A DNA stretch of 64,000 nt, taken from positions 124,001 to 188,000 of the forward strand of contig NZ_MDCB01000005.1 of NCBI RefSeq assembly GCF_002939705.1. Direction: 5' to 3'. The position numbers and the translations under genes are program-made. The notes beneath the pieces are model-generated. The model was not told the origin of the DNA. It saw only the letters and a list, made by a program, of their open reading frames with translations, and did not search any database. The stretch is from Xanthomonas albilineans. GTDB lineage: Bacteria; Pseudomonadota; Gammaproteobacteria; Xanthomonadales; Xanthomonadaceae. This document shows positions 8,438-17,940 of the stretch, one piece after another (the stretch's first letter is position 1; each line of letters starts with the position of its first letter).

Positions 8438-9232
8438 TCAGCCTGTGCCTTCCAGACGTTTCCACAGTGCGGTGGGGATGCGCGGCAACGCTTCCAATGC
8501 GGGCTTGGCGAACAGATAGCCCTGGTATAGGTCGATTCCCAGCGTGCGCAAGGCATGGTACTCGGCAGGCGTTTCAACGCCTTCTGCGAGCACGGTGCAG
8601 CCGAGTGCAGCGGCCATTTGCACGATACCGCCGACGATGTGCCGACGTGTTGCGCTGGTATCGATGCCATGGATCAGGCCGATGTCCAGTTTGATTAAGT
8701 GCGGTTGGAAATCGGCGAGTAAATTGAGGCCGGAATGGCCGGCGCCGAAATCGTCGATCGCGGTCAGAAAACCATGCTCTGCGCAGCGGTTCAGGATCTG
8801 CATCACTTTGGGTAGGTCGGTGATGTATTCGGATTCGCTGAGTTCGAAGATCAGTCCGCTGATCGGCATGCCGAAGCGCTCGGCGGCGGCCAGGGTCATA
8901 CGAATGCAAGTCGTCGGCTCGTACATCGCATTGGGGATGAAGTTGATCGACAGGCGCGTGCGCAAGCCCAGGCGAGTGGCGGTGGCAATTGCCTGCACCC
9001 GGCAGGTTTGATCGAAGTGGTGCAGTTGCTCTGGCCGGACACGTCCTAACATGGCGGCGGCGCTGCTGCCGTCTTCGCCGCGGACCAGCGCCTCGTAGGC
9101 GTAGATCGTGCGTGTGGCGGCATCGACGATCGGCTGGAACGCCATGTGCACTGCGAAATCCAACGGTTCTGCGTCGCCGCAGTTGCCGTAAGCAGGCTGG
9201 CCCAGTTCCGCGGACTGAGAACGCAGAATCAT
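8438..9232 (-). CDS. EAL-domain cyclic-di-GMP phosphodiesterase
   Basis: Stand-alone EAL domain of 264 residues with no sensor, GGDEF or membrane segment. Characteristic blocks in order: AFQPIVD, YEALVRG (the EAL signature), LSINFIPN, FELSESEYI, IDDFGAGHSGLNLL, LIKLDIGLI, LAEGVETPAEY and GYLFAKP. The metal-binding Glu, Asn, Glu and Asp-Asp residues and the general-base Lys/Glu positions seem present, so hydrolysis of c-di-GMP to pGpG is likely. In Xanthomonas such enzymes control motility, biofilm and virulence-factor output, but this gene's target is unknown. No operon partner is visible. Confidence 0.88.
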   Translation of the reverse strand: MILRSQSAELGQPAYGNCGDAEPLDFAVHMAFQPIVDAATRTIYAYEALVRGEDGSSAAAMLGRVRPEQLHHFDQTCRVQAIATATRLGLRTRLSINFIPNAMYEPTTCIRMTLAAAERFGMPISGLIFELSESEYITDLPKVMQILNRCAEHGFLTAIDDFGAGHSGLNLLADFQPHLIKLDIGLIHGIDTSATRRHIVGGIVQMAAALGCTVLAEGVETPAEYHALRTLGIDLYQGYLFAKPALEALPRIPTALWKRLEGTG

Positions 9233-9304
9233 ACGGGATCGTGATGGCGACGAAGAGCAGACAGTATGCGTAGTCGGCGTGAAGACCGCGCATAGTGCGC
9301 GCGT

Positions 9305-9505
9305 CTAGCCGGCTTCGAGTTCGCCGACTTTCTTCAGTACGCGGGTGGTGCCGAGCACTTCGATGCGGCCGCCGGCCTTGCGGAAGGCGGCCATGTCCGC
9401 CTCGATACGCTCGCGGCTGAGGCCCTTCTGCGTCTTGTCGACGGCATTGGCGCCGCGCCCGAGTTTGTTGCTGGACGCAGTGGTCTTGCTGATGGGGCGT
9501 GCCAT
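9305..9505 (-). CDS. small conserved hypothetical protein (66 aa)
   Basis: A 66-residue basic protein beginning MARPISKTTASSNKLGRGAN and ending RIEVLGTTRVLKKVGELEAG. The start ATG is preceded by CAGGAG about 8 bases upstream. It lies 16 bases downstream of the YkgJ-type gene on the same strand, so the two are probably cotranscribed. I do not recognise a domain. The C-terminal half (ERIEADMAAFRKAGGRIEVLG) could be a helix followed by a beta-strand. Confidence 0.6.
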   Translation of the reverse strand: MARPISKTTASSNKLGRGANAVDKTQKGLSRERIEADMAAFRKAGGRIEVLGTTRVLKKVGELEAG

Positions 9506-9521
9506 GGTCGAACTCCTGAAA

Positions 9522-9854
9522 TCAGTACATTGTCAACGGAATGCCACGCCGCAACTGGTCGTTGTGGATGCGGCGGATGTCGCGGCAGTACGGACCTGCC
9601 ATGGTGAACTTGCGGCAGATCGCCGGCCGTTGCGCGTAGATCGAGCAACACATGCGCTTGCTGTCCACGGCCACGCACCAGCCCTCCTCGTCGCGCGCCA
9701 TCGCGAGCAGGCCGTCGCGGGTGTGTTCGGTGAGGTGTTTGGGGATTTGGTCCTCGGGCATCAGCAGCACGGTCAGACGGCAGCAAATCGCATCGCAGCG
9801 GTCGCAGGCAATGGTCGTTTTGCTGCTGTGCGGCGGTGCCGTTGGCGTCTTCAT
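9522..9854 (-). CDS. YkgJ-family cysteine cluster protein
   Basis: 110-residue soluble protein carrying the YkgJ/CxxCxxCC arrangement: CDRCDAICC near the N-terminus, then WCVAVD, RMCCSIYAQRPAICRKF and YCRDI. The eight or so conserved Cys are thought to bind a metal, probably zinc or an Fe-S cluster. The family is widespread and its biochemical role is poorly defined. It forms a two-gene unit with the small gene that follows at 9505. The opposite-strand open frame here is a shadow, as the Cys pattern is present only in this frame. Confidence 0.85.
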   Translation of the reverse strand: MKTPTAPPHSSKTTIACDRCDAICCRLTVLLMPEDQIPKHLTEHTRDGLLAMARDEEGWCVAVDSKRMCCSIYAQRPAICRKFTMAGPYCRDIRRIHNDQLRRGIPLTMY

Positions 9855-10212
9855 GGGCGGTTGCGGCTGTTACGCTGCTGGGCAGAACGATGCACACAAG
9901 AAACGGCGGCGTGATCCGTCCAGGTGCGCGGATGCGGTTGGGAAATAACGGCGGACACGGGCGCTCCCGGTGAAGCAGGCTCGGCGATGGGGTAGAGCCT
10001 GGAGCGAGAAGGGGGCGAGTCGGGCGACAGAAAGGGAGGGCCGGACGAGACGCGTGTAACGACTTGATGCTGAAGCGTATTAACGCATATTACGCCAGTC
10101 GCGACGGGCGCGTATGAACGGGGTTGGTTTACCCCCGGACACGCTGTTGCGGTTTTAGGGGATAGCGGTTTCGTTACCCGTGTGGTGGCCGAGGGATGGG
10201 CCGCGTCGCTGC
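9855..10212. other. intergenic region, no gene recognised
   Basis: About 360 bases between the YkgJ gene start and the end of the Hsp70-like gene. It must contain the promoter of the ykgJ-like unit. I see no convincing reading frame, RNA gene or strong hairpin in it. A short AT-rich patch (GCGTATTAACGCATATTACG, near 10075-10095) stands out and may be a protein-binding or promoter element. Confidence 0.4.
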
Positions 10213-11571
10213 TCAGTCGTGTGCTGCGGCCAGCGCCAGGCCCTGTACCACTCCGAACGCGGGATCGCCATGCACCAGGCGTGCCTGCGGGAATGCGGCG
10301 GCGACCAGTTGCTGCAAATCCTTGGCGCGCGACATGCCACCGGTCAGAAAGACGGCGGCCGGATCGCCGCCGATCTCCTGGCGCACCTGTGCGAGCAGTG
10401 CTTCCAGCGCGTCGCGATAACTGCGCGCGGCCTGTGACAAGGCCTCGGCACACACCTGCACTTGTAGCCCGGTTTCGATGTATTCCAGGGTTTCGCTATG
10501 CTGCGCGGTGTCGCTGAGACGGATCTTGCTGCGTTCCACCGCGCGGTACAGGCGCGCGGTGTTGCCTGCGTGCTGCAGGGCTTGCAGGCGCGCGTCGTAG
10601 GGCGAGGGCACCGCATCGTAGCGATGCTGGCGAAAGTCGCGCTGGCGGGTGGTGTCCTGCACCATCGCCGCCTCCACGTAGTGGTGCGAGGGTACTCGCG
10701 TGATCCCGCGGCCGAACAGTGGCATGAAGCAGGCCAGGCTCAGCGCCAGGTCGATGTCGGTGCCGCCACGGGCGATGCCCCAGGCGCGATGGACCTGCGG
10801 CGCTGCGTCGCCGCCGACGCTGGCATGGGCGATGTCGGTGGTGCCGCCGCCGATGTCCACCACCACCGCATCGTGTCGCTCGCGGCTGACAGCGTGGTAG
10901 TGCATGGCCGCAGCGGCTGGTTCTTCCAGAAACGCCACGTCGTCGAAGCCGGCGGTGATCGCCGCGTCCTGCAGAATCTCCAGTGCTTGCGCGTTGCCGG
11001 CTTCGCCGATCGAACTGCGGAACTGCACCGGGCGTCCGAGCAGTGCGCGCCGCACCTGCACGCCGAGCTGTTGCGAGGCGGTCAGGCGGATGTGTTCGAG
11101 GATGTGTGCGGCAATGCCGGCGATGGTCTGGCGCGCGCGCGGATGCAGGTTGTAGCCCAGCATTGATTTGGGACTCTGCACCAGGTTGCCTTCCCCCTCG
11201 ACGAAATACGCGTCCAGTGCGGCATCGCCGTAGACCGCATTCTGCAACAGTGCTGCGGAACTGCGCGGTTCGCGGATCTGCGTTTCCATCCACTGTCGCC
11301 GCACCACCCGGATCGCATCGCGGCGCAGTGCATCGCGGCTGCGTTCGCGTCCAGCGGCGATGGTATCGCGGTGACCGGTGTCGATCAGTTCCTGCACCTG
11401 TTGTTCCAGCGCGGGGGTCAGGTCGAAATCGGCCGGGTCGCGCATTGCCTCGGGGAAGTAAACCGTGGTGCGGAACTGCAATTGCTCGCCGAAGCCGATC
11501 TGCACCACGTGGCCATCGATCACTGCGGCGGCGGCGGAATTGCTGGTGCCAAAGTCGATGCCGAGTCGCAT
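10213..11571 (-). CDS. Hsp70-family protein, YegD-like
   Basis: 452-residue actin-fold ATPase of the short Hsp70 type. Nucleotide-binding blocks are present: LGIDFGTSNSAAA at the N-terminus (phosphate 1), VVDIGGGTTDIA in the middle (phosphate 2), and AVFLTGGMSRAKDLQ near the C-terminus (adenosine motif). It ends soon after the ATPase domain and lacks the beta-sandwich substrate domain of DnaK, as in E. coli YegD. The start ATG at 11571 begins directly at the ATPase fold; the open frame extends 30 bases further upstream. No DnaJ or GrpE neighbour. The likely role is a specialised chaperone-like ATPase with unknown client. Confidence 0.83.
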   Translation of the reverse strand: MRLGIDFGTSNSAAAAVIDGHVVQIGFGEQLQFRTTVYFPEAMRDPADFDLTPALEQQVQELIDTGHRDTIAAGRERSRDALRRDAIRVVRRQWMETQIREPRSSAALLQNAVYGDAALDAYFVEGEGNLVQSPKSMLGYNLHPRARQTIAGIAAHILEHIRLTASQQLGVQVRRALLGRPVQFRSSIGEAGNAQALEILQDAAITAGFDDVAFLEEPAAAAMHYHAVSRERHDAVVVDIGGGTTDIAHASVGGDAAPQVHRAWGIARGGTDIDLALSLACFMPLFGRGITRVPSHHYVEAAMVQDTTRQRDFRQHRYDAVPSPYDARLQALQHAGNTARLYRAVERSKIRLSDTAQHSETLEYIETGLQVQVCAEALSQAARSYRDALEALLAQVRQEIGGDPAAVFLTGGMSRAKDLQQLVAAAFPQARLVHGDPAFGVVQGLALAAAHD

Positions 11572-11744
11572 GGCGCTGCCGGGAACGGGACGGGCGCGCA
11601 CTGTGTGCTAAGCAGCGCGGCGATGCAAGCGTTGCCGGTCATGCGTGCGACCCGTGTCGGCGGTCGGCATGCTGGCAAGGTGAGGCGTTGCAAGACCTGA
11701 GTGCCACGGCGGCGGCAGTGGTGCGTCGCCGCCGTCTGCATGGG

Positions 11745-12833
11745 TCAGTCCAGTGTCGGGTAGTCGGTATAGCCCTTGGCGCCACCGCCGTAGAGCGTGT
11801 CCGCATTCAACGCGTTCAGCGGGGCGTTGCGGCGCAGGCGTTCCACCAGGTCCGGATTAGCGATGAAAGGACGTCCGAATGCCACCGCGTCGGCGCGACC
11901 AGAGGAAATCGTCTCTTCTGCCATGGCCTTGTCGTAGCCGTTGTTGACCAGCCAAGGGCCGTGGAATTTTGCTCGAAGCGTGGCATAGTTGAAGGCGATG
12001 TTGTCGCGGGGGCCGCCGGTGGCGCCTTCGATCACGTGTACAAAGGCCAAGCCCAGCGGGTCCAAGCGTTCCAACGCACGCTCGAACAGCGGCTGTGGAT
12101 TGCTGTCGCGTGCATCGTTGGCGGGAGTGACCGGCGATAGGCGCACGCCGGTGCGCTCGCCACCGATTTCCTGCGCCACCGCCTGCACCACTTCCAACAG
12201 CAGCCGTGTGCGGTTCTCGATGCTGCCGCCGTACGCGTCGTCGCGGTGATTGCTGCCGTCGCGCAGGAATTGGTCGATCAGATAGCCGTTGGCGGCATGC
12301 ACTTCCACGCCGTCGAAGCCGGCGGCGATGGCGTTGCGCGCGGCGCGGCGGTAGTCCTCGATCAGCCCGGGAATTTCGTCCAGGCGCAGTGCGCGTGGTG
12401 TCGATACGTCGGTGAAGCCGTCGGCGGTATAGGTCTTTGCATCCGCGCGCAATGCGCTGGGTGCCACCGGCGCGGCGCCGCCTGGGAGCAGGCTGACATG
12501 CGAAATTCGGCCGACATGCCACAATTGCAGCACGATCTTGCCGCCGCGGCGATGCACGGCATCGGTGATCGGCTTCCAGGCCGCGACCTGTGCGTCGTTG
12601 TAGATTCCCGGCGTGTCCTTATAGCCTTGTCCCATCGGGCTGATCTGGGTGGCTTCGGCCACGATTAAGCCGGCGCTGGCGCGTTGACCGTAATACTCGG
12701 CGGCCAGTGCGCTGGGCAGGCGATCCTCGCCTTCGGCGCGGTTGCGGGTCAGTGGCGCCATCACAATGCGGTTGGCCAGTGCGATTGCGCCCAGGCGCAC
12801 TGGCGTGAACAGCGGGGAAGCGGTCTCGGTCAT
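11745..12833 (-). CDS. old yellow enzyme family alkene reductase (NemA-like)
   Basis: FMN-dependent NAD(P)H oxidoreductase of 362 residues forming a TIM barrel. Typical blocks: PVRLGAIALANRIVMAPLTRNRA (N-terminal strand and flavin site), LQLWHVGRISH, EVHAANGYLIDQFLRDGSN with the His/Asn pair that binds the substrate carbonyl, YGGSIENRTR, and the C-terminal FMN-phosphate segment VAFGRPFIANPDLVERL. Such enzymes reduce activated C=C bonds, nitro-compounds or other electrophiles, often as part of stress defence. The start at MTETASPLF fits the family N-terminus. It is a single gene; no regulator is adjacent. Confidence 0.9.
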   Translation of the reverse strand: MTETASPLFTPVRLGAIALANRIVMAPLTRNRAEGEDRLPSALAAEYYGQRASAGLIVAEATQISPMGQGYKDTPGIYNDAQVAAWKPITDAVHRRGGKIVLQLWHVGRISHVSLLPGGAAPVAPSALRADAKTYTADGFTDVSTPRALRLDEIPGLIEDYRRAARNAIAAGFDGVEVHAANGYLIDQFLRDGSNHRDDAYGGSIENRTRLLLEVVQAVAQEIGGERTGVRLSPVTPANDARDSNPQPLFERALERLDPLGLAFVHVIEGATGGPRDNIAFNYATLRAKFHGPWLVNNGYDKAMAEETISSGRADAVAFGRPFIANPDLVERLRRNAPLNALNADTLYGGGAKGYTDYPTLD

Positions 12834-13354
12834 CGGGAGTCCTCTGTGTGGGTGGGCCAAGGTGCCTGCAGCGCGATGCTGCCAGGATTCGCGACTGCAG
12901 AGATGGGGATGGCGGTGCCGATTTCGCGTCGGTTTCTTGGGACAGTGCGTTGCTGCTGCTGGGTGTGCCGGACGTCAGCGTGGCCTGGCGTGCTTGGATG
13001 CGCAACATCGCCTTGGGGTCGGTGCAGGGCGGCCGCGACGTGCATGCGTCTGGCTTGGTTGCGTCCATGCACTGTGCGCGCTTGGCCATGCCGCGTTTGT
13101 ATCTACCCGTTGTGGACGCGTGCGGCAAGTGTGTGCAGAAGAGTGGTGAAACGACTGCGTTGTCGGCGGACAGCGGCGGGCAGTGCTAGTGTCCGGAATT
13201 CTCTTGCCGAGCGATTTATCACATGCGCGCTAGGATGTGGCGGCGTGTGCCAACCTATGTCGCATCCTTGGCTGCGTGGTCGTGTCGGTTTCCCATCGTT
13301 GCCCTCGCGACAATGGGCATCCCTGCCGAGCGCGGTCTGCCACCATGGAGTGCT
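12834..13354. other. intergenic region, no gene recognised
   Basis: About 520 bases between the divergent old yellow enzyme gene and the small Cys-rich gene. Several reading frames are open on both strands, but none shows recognisable protein features or a good ribosome-binding site, and they overlap each other in conflicting frames. It presumably carries both promoters. It may hold a decayed gene that I cannot identify. Confidence 0.35.
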
Positions 13355-13540
13355 ATGCCCGATTCCAACGCCCACGCCGATCCCAGACCGCAGCCGCCAT
13401 CGCCGCCGGCACCAGGCGACTGCTGCGACAGCGGCTGTCCCCTGTGCGTCCATGATGTCTACCACGACGAACTGGCGCGCTATTTGCATGCGTTGGCGCA
13501 GTGGCGCCTGCGCCATCCCGAGGCGGTCGCGGATGGCTGA
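13355..13540 (+). CDS. small protein with oxidoreductase-like (Cys-rich) domain
   Basis: 61-residue protein. After a Pro-rich N-terminus it has DCCDSGCPLCVHDVYHDELARYLHAL, which matches the short 'oxidoreductase-like' domain (CCxSxCxxCVxDxY) found in bacteria and at the N-terminus of some eukaryotic mitochondrial proteins. The Cys cluster probably binds a metal. ATG 13355 has GGAG 4-5 bases upstream and fits the short family length better than the longer frame from 13223. The biochemical role is unknown. Confidence 0.65.
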   Translation: MPDSNAHADPRPQPPSPPAPGDCCDSGCPLCVHDVYHDELARYLHALAQWRLRHPEAVADG

Positions 13541-13672
13541 CCCGGCTACGGCGATGGATGGGCGGCGATGGCGAACGCGTCCGGCGTACCCCAGATGAAC
13601 CGAGTCGCACGTGGCGCTTCGCGCCGCTGCGGTTCGGGATTATCTTTAACAGGCTTTTTCAAGGATTGTCTG

Positions 13673-15103
13673 ATGATGCAAACGCGTGGTGTTTGGATAT
13701 GGGGATGTGGACTGAGCGGGCTGTTGGCGCCGATGCTCGCTGCGGCGGCCCTGCGTGTGGTGGCGCCGAGTGCGCCCTCCAGCGTACCGGCCCCGATGGC
13801 GGTGGCGGAAAAGCTCATCACCCACGGTAGTTTCGAGCATGTGCCAGTGCTGTTGCCGAAGGGCGATGCGCAGCGCGTGGTGCTGTGGTTTGCCGGCGAC
13901 AAGCGCGGCGAGGCCGACCGCATGCGCCAAGTCGAAGCCCTGCGCCAGGATGGTGCGATGGTCGCGGTGATCGACAGCGCACATCTGCAGGCGGTGTTGA
14001 CCAAGAACAACGACAAATGCGGTTTCTCCTTCGGCGATGTGGAAAACTTGTCGCGCTACCTGCAAGCCGACTTCCAAGTGCCGACCTATCATCTGCCGCT
14101 ACTGGTCGGCGACGGTGACGGCGCCGCAGTCGCCTATGCGCTCGCTTCGCAGGCGCCTAAACATGAGTTGGCGGGCCTGCTGACCGAGGATTTTTGTCCG
14201 ACGCAGGTCCGTTACGACCGGATATGCGGTGCTGGTGTCAAATTGGGGGTGCACGCGCTGAAGCCGAGCGCGTTGTCGGTGCCGTGGTTGGCTGCAATCG
14301 ATGCTCAAACTCAGGATCGCTGCCGCCAGCAAAGCGATGCGTTCGTGCAGCAGGTGCCGCAGGCACGCCAGTTCCGCCTTGGCGTCAGTGGCGACGCGCT
14401 GCCTGGTCTGCTCGCGGCGGTGCGTTCGTTGGGTGCGCGGCCTGGTGTCAGTCTGCCGCCGATCCCGGTTGACCTTGCCGGCCTCCCGGTGGTCGAGGTG
14501 CCGGTCACCCCGACCGCGGTGAGCGCGGGCAACGCGAATGTGTTCGCGATCTTTGTGTCCGGGGACGGCGGCTGGGCATGGGCCGATCAGCACGTCGCTG
14601 GCGCGCTCGCCGAGGCCGGTATCCCGGTGGTGGGGGTCGATTCGCTGCGTTATTTCTGGAGCGAACGCACCCCGCAGGGGATCGCCGCCGATCTGGATCG
14701 CATCTATCGCCACTACAGCGGCTTGTGGAAGCGCGAAAAAGTCGTGTTGATCGGCTTCTCGCAGGGCGCGGATGTGTTGCCTGCCGCTTACAATCGATTG
14801 CCAGCGCCGATGCGGGATCAGGTGAGACTGACCGCCTTGTTGTCGCTGGACAAGAAGGTCGACTACGAGTTCCACGTCTCCAGTTGGATCAGCTCTCGCG
14901 ACGACGACGGCCTGCCGATCGTCCCGGAACTGACGAAGATGCCGCCGGCGCAGACCATGTGCATCTACGGCGAAGACGATGACGATACGCTGTGTCCAAG
15001 GCTGCCGAAGGGCGCTGTGCAGTTGGTCAAACTGCCGGGTGACCATCATTTCAAGGGCGATTATGCGACAGTGGCCAAGGAGATCCTGCAGCGGGTGAAC
15101 TGA
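13673..15103 (+). CDS. acvB: AcvB/VirJ-family protein (probable lysyl-phosphatidylglycerol hydrolase)
   Basis: Periplasmic protein of 476 residues with a signal segment (GVWIWGCGLSGLLAPMLAAAAL). The N-terminal half has an alpha/beta-hydrolase-like fold (VVLWFAGDKRGE). The C-terminal half is the VirJ domain with IFVSGDGGWAWADQ, the nucleophile elbow LIGFSQGADVLPAAYNRL, and the catalytic His in LPGDHHFKGDY. In Agrobacterium, AcvB hydrolyses lysyl-phosphatidylglycerol and is encoded with the synthase LpiA. Here the neighbouring convergent gene encodes MprF, the lysyl-phosphatidylglycerol synthase, which supports the same job. The double ATG at 13673/13676 has AAGGA 7 bases upstream. Symbol is by homology to the Agrobacterium protein. 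Confidence 0.8.
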   Translation: MMQTRGVWIWGCGLSGLLAPMLAAAALRVVAPSAPSSVPAPMAVAEKLITHGSFEHVPVLLPKGDAQRVVLWFAGDKRGEADRMRQVEALRQDGAMVAVIDSAHLQAVLTKNNDKCGFSFGDVENLSRYLQADFQVPTYHLPLLVGDGDGAAVAYALASQAPKHELAGLLTEDFCPTQVRYDRICGAGVKLGVHALKPSALSVPWLAAIDAQTQDRCRQQSDAFVQQVPQARQFRLGVSGDALPGLLAAVRSLGARPGVSLPPIPVDLAGLPVVEVPVTPTAVSAGNANVFAIFVSGDGGWAWADQHVAGALAEAGIPVVGVDSLRYFWSERTPQGIAADLDRIYRHYSGLWKREKVVLIGFSQGADVLPAAYNRLPAPMRDQVRLTALLSLDKKVDYEFHVSSWISSRDDDGLPIVPELTKMPPAQTMCIYGEDDDDTLCPRLPKGAVQLVKLPGDHHFKGDYATVAKEILQRVN

Positions 15104-15378
15104 GGGTTGTGCCGTGGCAACGCGCCGCTCATGTTCCGAGTGCGCGAGTTGGGTTTTCGTCGGCCCACGGTTTCGCGTCAGTCTTGCGGCAGGCGCGGCG
15201 CGCGTCTGCAACGCTTTTCGATAGAGCATCGCGACTCGTGCTGCGCTTGCCGGACACAAACGGTCATGTTCCAGGTGAAGGCATGACGCTATTTTTGCGA
15301 AAGCCTCGCGGTTTTTCCATCGCATCGTTTGGCGGCGATGTGGCGCGCGACGGGATATCGCCGTCCCGAGCCTCAGCT

Positions 15379-17940
15379 TCACTCCGGCTTGCGCGGGTCC
15401 AGCGAAATCAGCCGGGTCACGTCTAGTAGCGCTGCCGGCAGGTGCATGCCGCCTGGGGCGGCTAGGTAGCGGGTGCGCCAGGTCGGGTTGAACTTGGACT
15501 TGAAGCGGCGCAGGCCGGTGAAACCATAGAAACGCTCGCCGTGGCGCACGATCAGGTTGCCGAAGCGGTTCCAGCGTCCGGCCAGTCGGTGCTGGGCCAG
15601 ACCCGACAACGGTGCCATGCCGAGCGAGAAGCGCTTGTAGCCCTGGTCGCGACCCCACAGGAAGAGTTCGATGAACAGGAAGTCCATGGTGCCTTTGGGC
15701 GCATCGGCGATATGTCGCATGAGGTCTACCGACAATTCCTTGCTAGCCGGTGCCTGCCAAAGGTTGGCGAAGGCCACGACCTTGCCCTCGCACTCCACCA
15801 ACGCGATCGGGAACCGACGTAGGTAGTCCGGATCGAAGCTGCCAAGAGAAAATCCCTTTTCGTCACCGGCCTTTTCCTCCAGCCACTGTTGCGAGATGTC
15901 TGCCAGGATCGGCAGCAGCGCATCGACATCCGCTGGTGGAACGATGCGGAAGCTCAATCCGCTGCGCTTGCCACGGTTCCATGCCTGGCGTAGGTCGGCA
16001 CGGTCGCGGCCCTCAAGATGGAAACCTTCCAGCGAGACCAGCGCTTCCTCACCCAGCTTCACCAGGGTCAGGCCCAGATCCAGATAGGTCTGCCAATGTT
16101 GCTCGCCCACCTGATAGAACACCGGGCGCAGGCCCATCCGATCGGCTTCTTCGCGAAAACGCCAGATCAACGCACGGGCGATGTCCGGCGACCCCACCGG
16201 GTCGCCCATCGCCACCAGCGAGCCACCATAGCGCTGCATCATCACAAAGCCGTGGTCGTTCTCAGCCGGTAGCAGTGCCTTGTCGCCGGTCATGACGAGG
16301 CAGGCTTGAGTGTCGGTGGCGTCGGCCAATACGGGCATCAGTGCGTCCAATTGCGCTGCATCGGCTGACGGCAATGGCGAACGTGTGCTGTGCAGCAACC
16401 GCGCCAGCCCGAACACCACCACCGCCACGCTGACCAACAACACTGCGCGCAGCGCGCGAGGGGCGTTGGCCGATGTGGCGAACTCCCACCACAGTTCGTT
16501 TTGGTATTCGACGTGGCTGTAGACGAAAAACAGCAGCCATACGGTGGCGATTAACACCAGTCCCAGGTTGCGCAGCCATGGCCACGACCAGGCTTCGTCG
16601 AGCAGTGCACCCTCGCGATAGAACTCGCGTCGCGCCCCCCACAGGCCGATTGCCGCCACCAGCGAGGACAGTGCCACCGAGACATGGCCGCCACGCAGCC
16701 ACGCCGGCAACGGCAACAGTACGCAGATGCCGATCGCCATGGCCCAGGCCGAGTGGCTGCGCCGTTGCAGCCCCTGGCCGATTAGTAGCAGTACCACGCC
16801 GCCGAGGCTGGCCAGCAGGTGCGATGTTTCCACGATCGACAATGGCGCCACGCCTTGGCGCCGCTTCGGGGTGGGCAGGGTACCGTCGATGACTAACGCC
16901 GCGCCGACCGCGAACACCGCAATGGCGATGATCTGCGGCAGCCACGGGCGCAGCGTGCGCCAGGCGACGCGGACGCCACCGGCGCTGGCGACCAGCGGTT
17001 GGCGCAGGCCAGAAACCGAGGCCATCAGCACCGACAGCAATAGCGGCACCACGTAATACGTGACGCGGTAAATCAGTGCCGCAGCCAGTACCGCCGCCGG
17101 CGCGACGCCAGGCAGCAGCTTGAGCAGACTCCATTCGAACACGCCCAGGCCGGCTGGCACGGTGGAAACCAGGCCAGCCACCACCGCGACCAGATACAGG
17201 CCGACGAAGCCGATGTACTCGATTCCCGATTCGTTCGGCAGCAGCACGTAGAACGCGGCGCTGGCCAGGCCCAGTTCGACCACGCTCAATAAGGTCACGC
17301 CCAATGTGGTGCGCCGGTCCGGCAGCCAAAGTGCATGCTCGCGCCAGTGCAGCGTGCGCCCGTCGCGTCCGGCCAGCAGCAGCATCGCGGCGAAGCCGAG
17401 CAGCAGCGCGATGCCGATGCCCCGTACCGCCGATGCGCCGACCGGCAAGGCCAGTGCGGCCGCGTCCGGCTCCAGGGCCAGCGCCAGCGCCAGCAACAGC
17501 CAGGCGCCGAACGAGAAGCCGAGTGTGCTCATCAGCACGACCTGACCGATTTCGGCCAGGCTCAAGCCGACCCGGCCGTAACCGCGCAGGCGCACCGCCC
17601 CGCCAGTCAACGCGGCGAAGCCGAGCGTCTGCCCGACCGCGTGCGCCAGGAACGCGGTGACGCTGATCCGCATCGGATGCAGGGTGCGACCGCTGCGACG
17701 CAGGCCGATCGCATCGAAACCGATCAGACAGGCGTAGCTGCTCAGCCCCAGTAGCATGGTCAGGACGATCTGGCTAAGTCCGAGCTGGTTGAACGCATGA
17801 TGGATTGCGCTGTAGCCGTGGGTGCTGAACTCGCTGTCCAGCGCATGCAGCGCCATGGCGAGGATCGCCAGGCTGGCCAGTACCGGCAGCGCGCGGCGCC
17901 AGCCGGAGACAGGGGAAGCGGAGGACGCGGCGTCGGTCAT
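15379..17940 (-). CDS. mprF: lysylphosphatidylglycerol synthetase/flippase MprF
   Basis: Inner-membrane protein of 853 residues. The N-terminal two thirds hold about a dozen hydrophobic helices (the flippase module, with QTLGFAALTGGAVRLRGYGRVG near residue 105 and VVAGLVSTVPAGLGVFEW near 255). The C-terminal third (from about residue 530) is the soluble DUF2156/GNAT-like synthase domain with MTGDKALLPAENDHGFVMMQRYG, MDFLFIELFLWG and FSLGMAPLSGL. It uses lysyl-tRNA to put lysine on phosphatidylglycerol and flips the product, lowering surface negative charge and increasing resistance to cationic peptides. Length and two-domain layout are normal. It converges with the acvB-like gene, 275 bases away, whose product probably removes the same modification. 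Confidence 0.92.
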   Translation of the reverse strand: MTDAASSASPVSGWRRALPVLASLAILAMALHALDSEFSTHGYSAIHHAFNQLGLSQIVLTMLLGLSSYACLIGFDAIGLRRSGRTLHPMRISVTAFLAHAVGQTLGFAALTGGAVRLRGYGRVGLSLAEIGQVVLMSTLGFSFGAWLLLALALALEPDAAALALPVGASAVRGIGIALLLGFAAMLLLAGRDGRTLHWREHALWLPDRRTTLGVTLLSVVELGLASAAFYVLLPNESGIEYIGFVGLYLVAVVAGLVSTVPAGLGVFEWSLLKLLPGVAPAAVLAAALIYRVTYYVVPLLLSVLMASVSGLRQPLVASAGGVRVAWRTLRPWLPQIIAIAVFAVGAALVIDGTLPTPKRRQGVAPLSIVETSHLLASLGGVVLLLIGQGLQRRSHSAWAMAIGICVLLPLPAWLRGGHVSVALSSLVAAIGLWGARREFYREGALLDEAWSWPWLRNLGLVLIATVWLLFFVYSHVEYQNELWWEFATSANAPRALRAVLLVSVAVVVFGLARLLHSTRSPLPSADAAQLDALMPVLADATDTQACLVMTGDKALLPAENDHGFVMMQRYGGSLVAMGDPVGSPDIARALIWRFREEADRMGLRPVFYQVGEQHWQTYLDLGLTLVKLGEEALVSLEGFHLEGRDRADLRQAWNRGKRSGLSFRIVPPADVDALLPILADISQQWLEEKAGDEKGFSLGSFDPDYLRRFPIALVECEGKVVAFANLWQAPASKELSVDLMRHIADAPKGTMDFLFIELFLWGRDQGYKRFSLGMAPLSGLAQHRLAGRWNRFGNLIVRHGERFYGFTGLRRFKSKFNPTWRTRYLAAPGGMHLPAALLDVTRLISLDPRKPE

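Noticed and set aside
14099-15658. 519-residue minus-strand frame
   Set aside because: Antisense to acvB-like gene and overlapping mprF in another frame; composition typical of a shadow frame.
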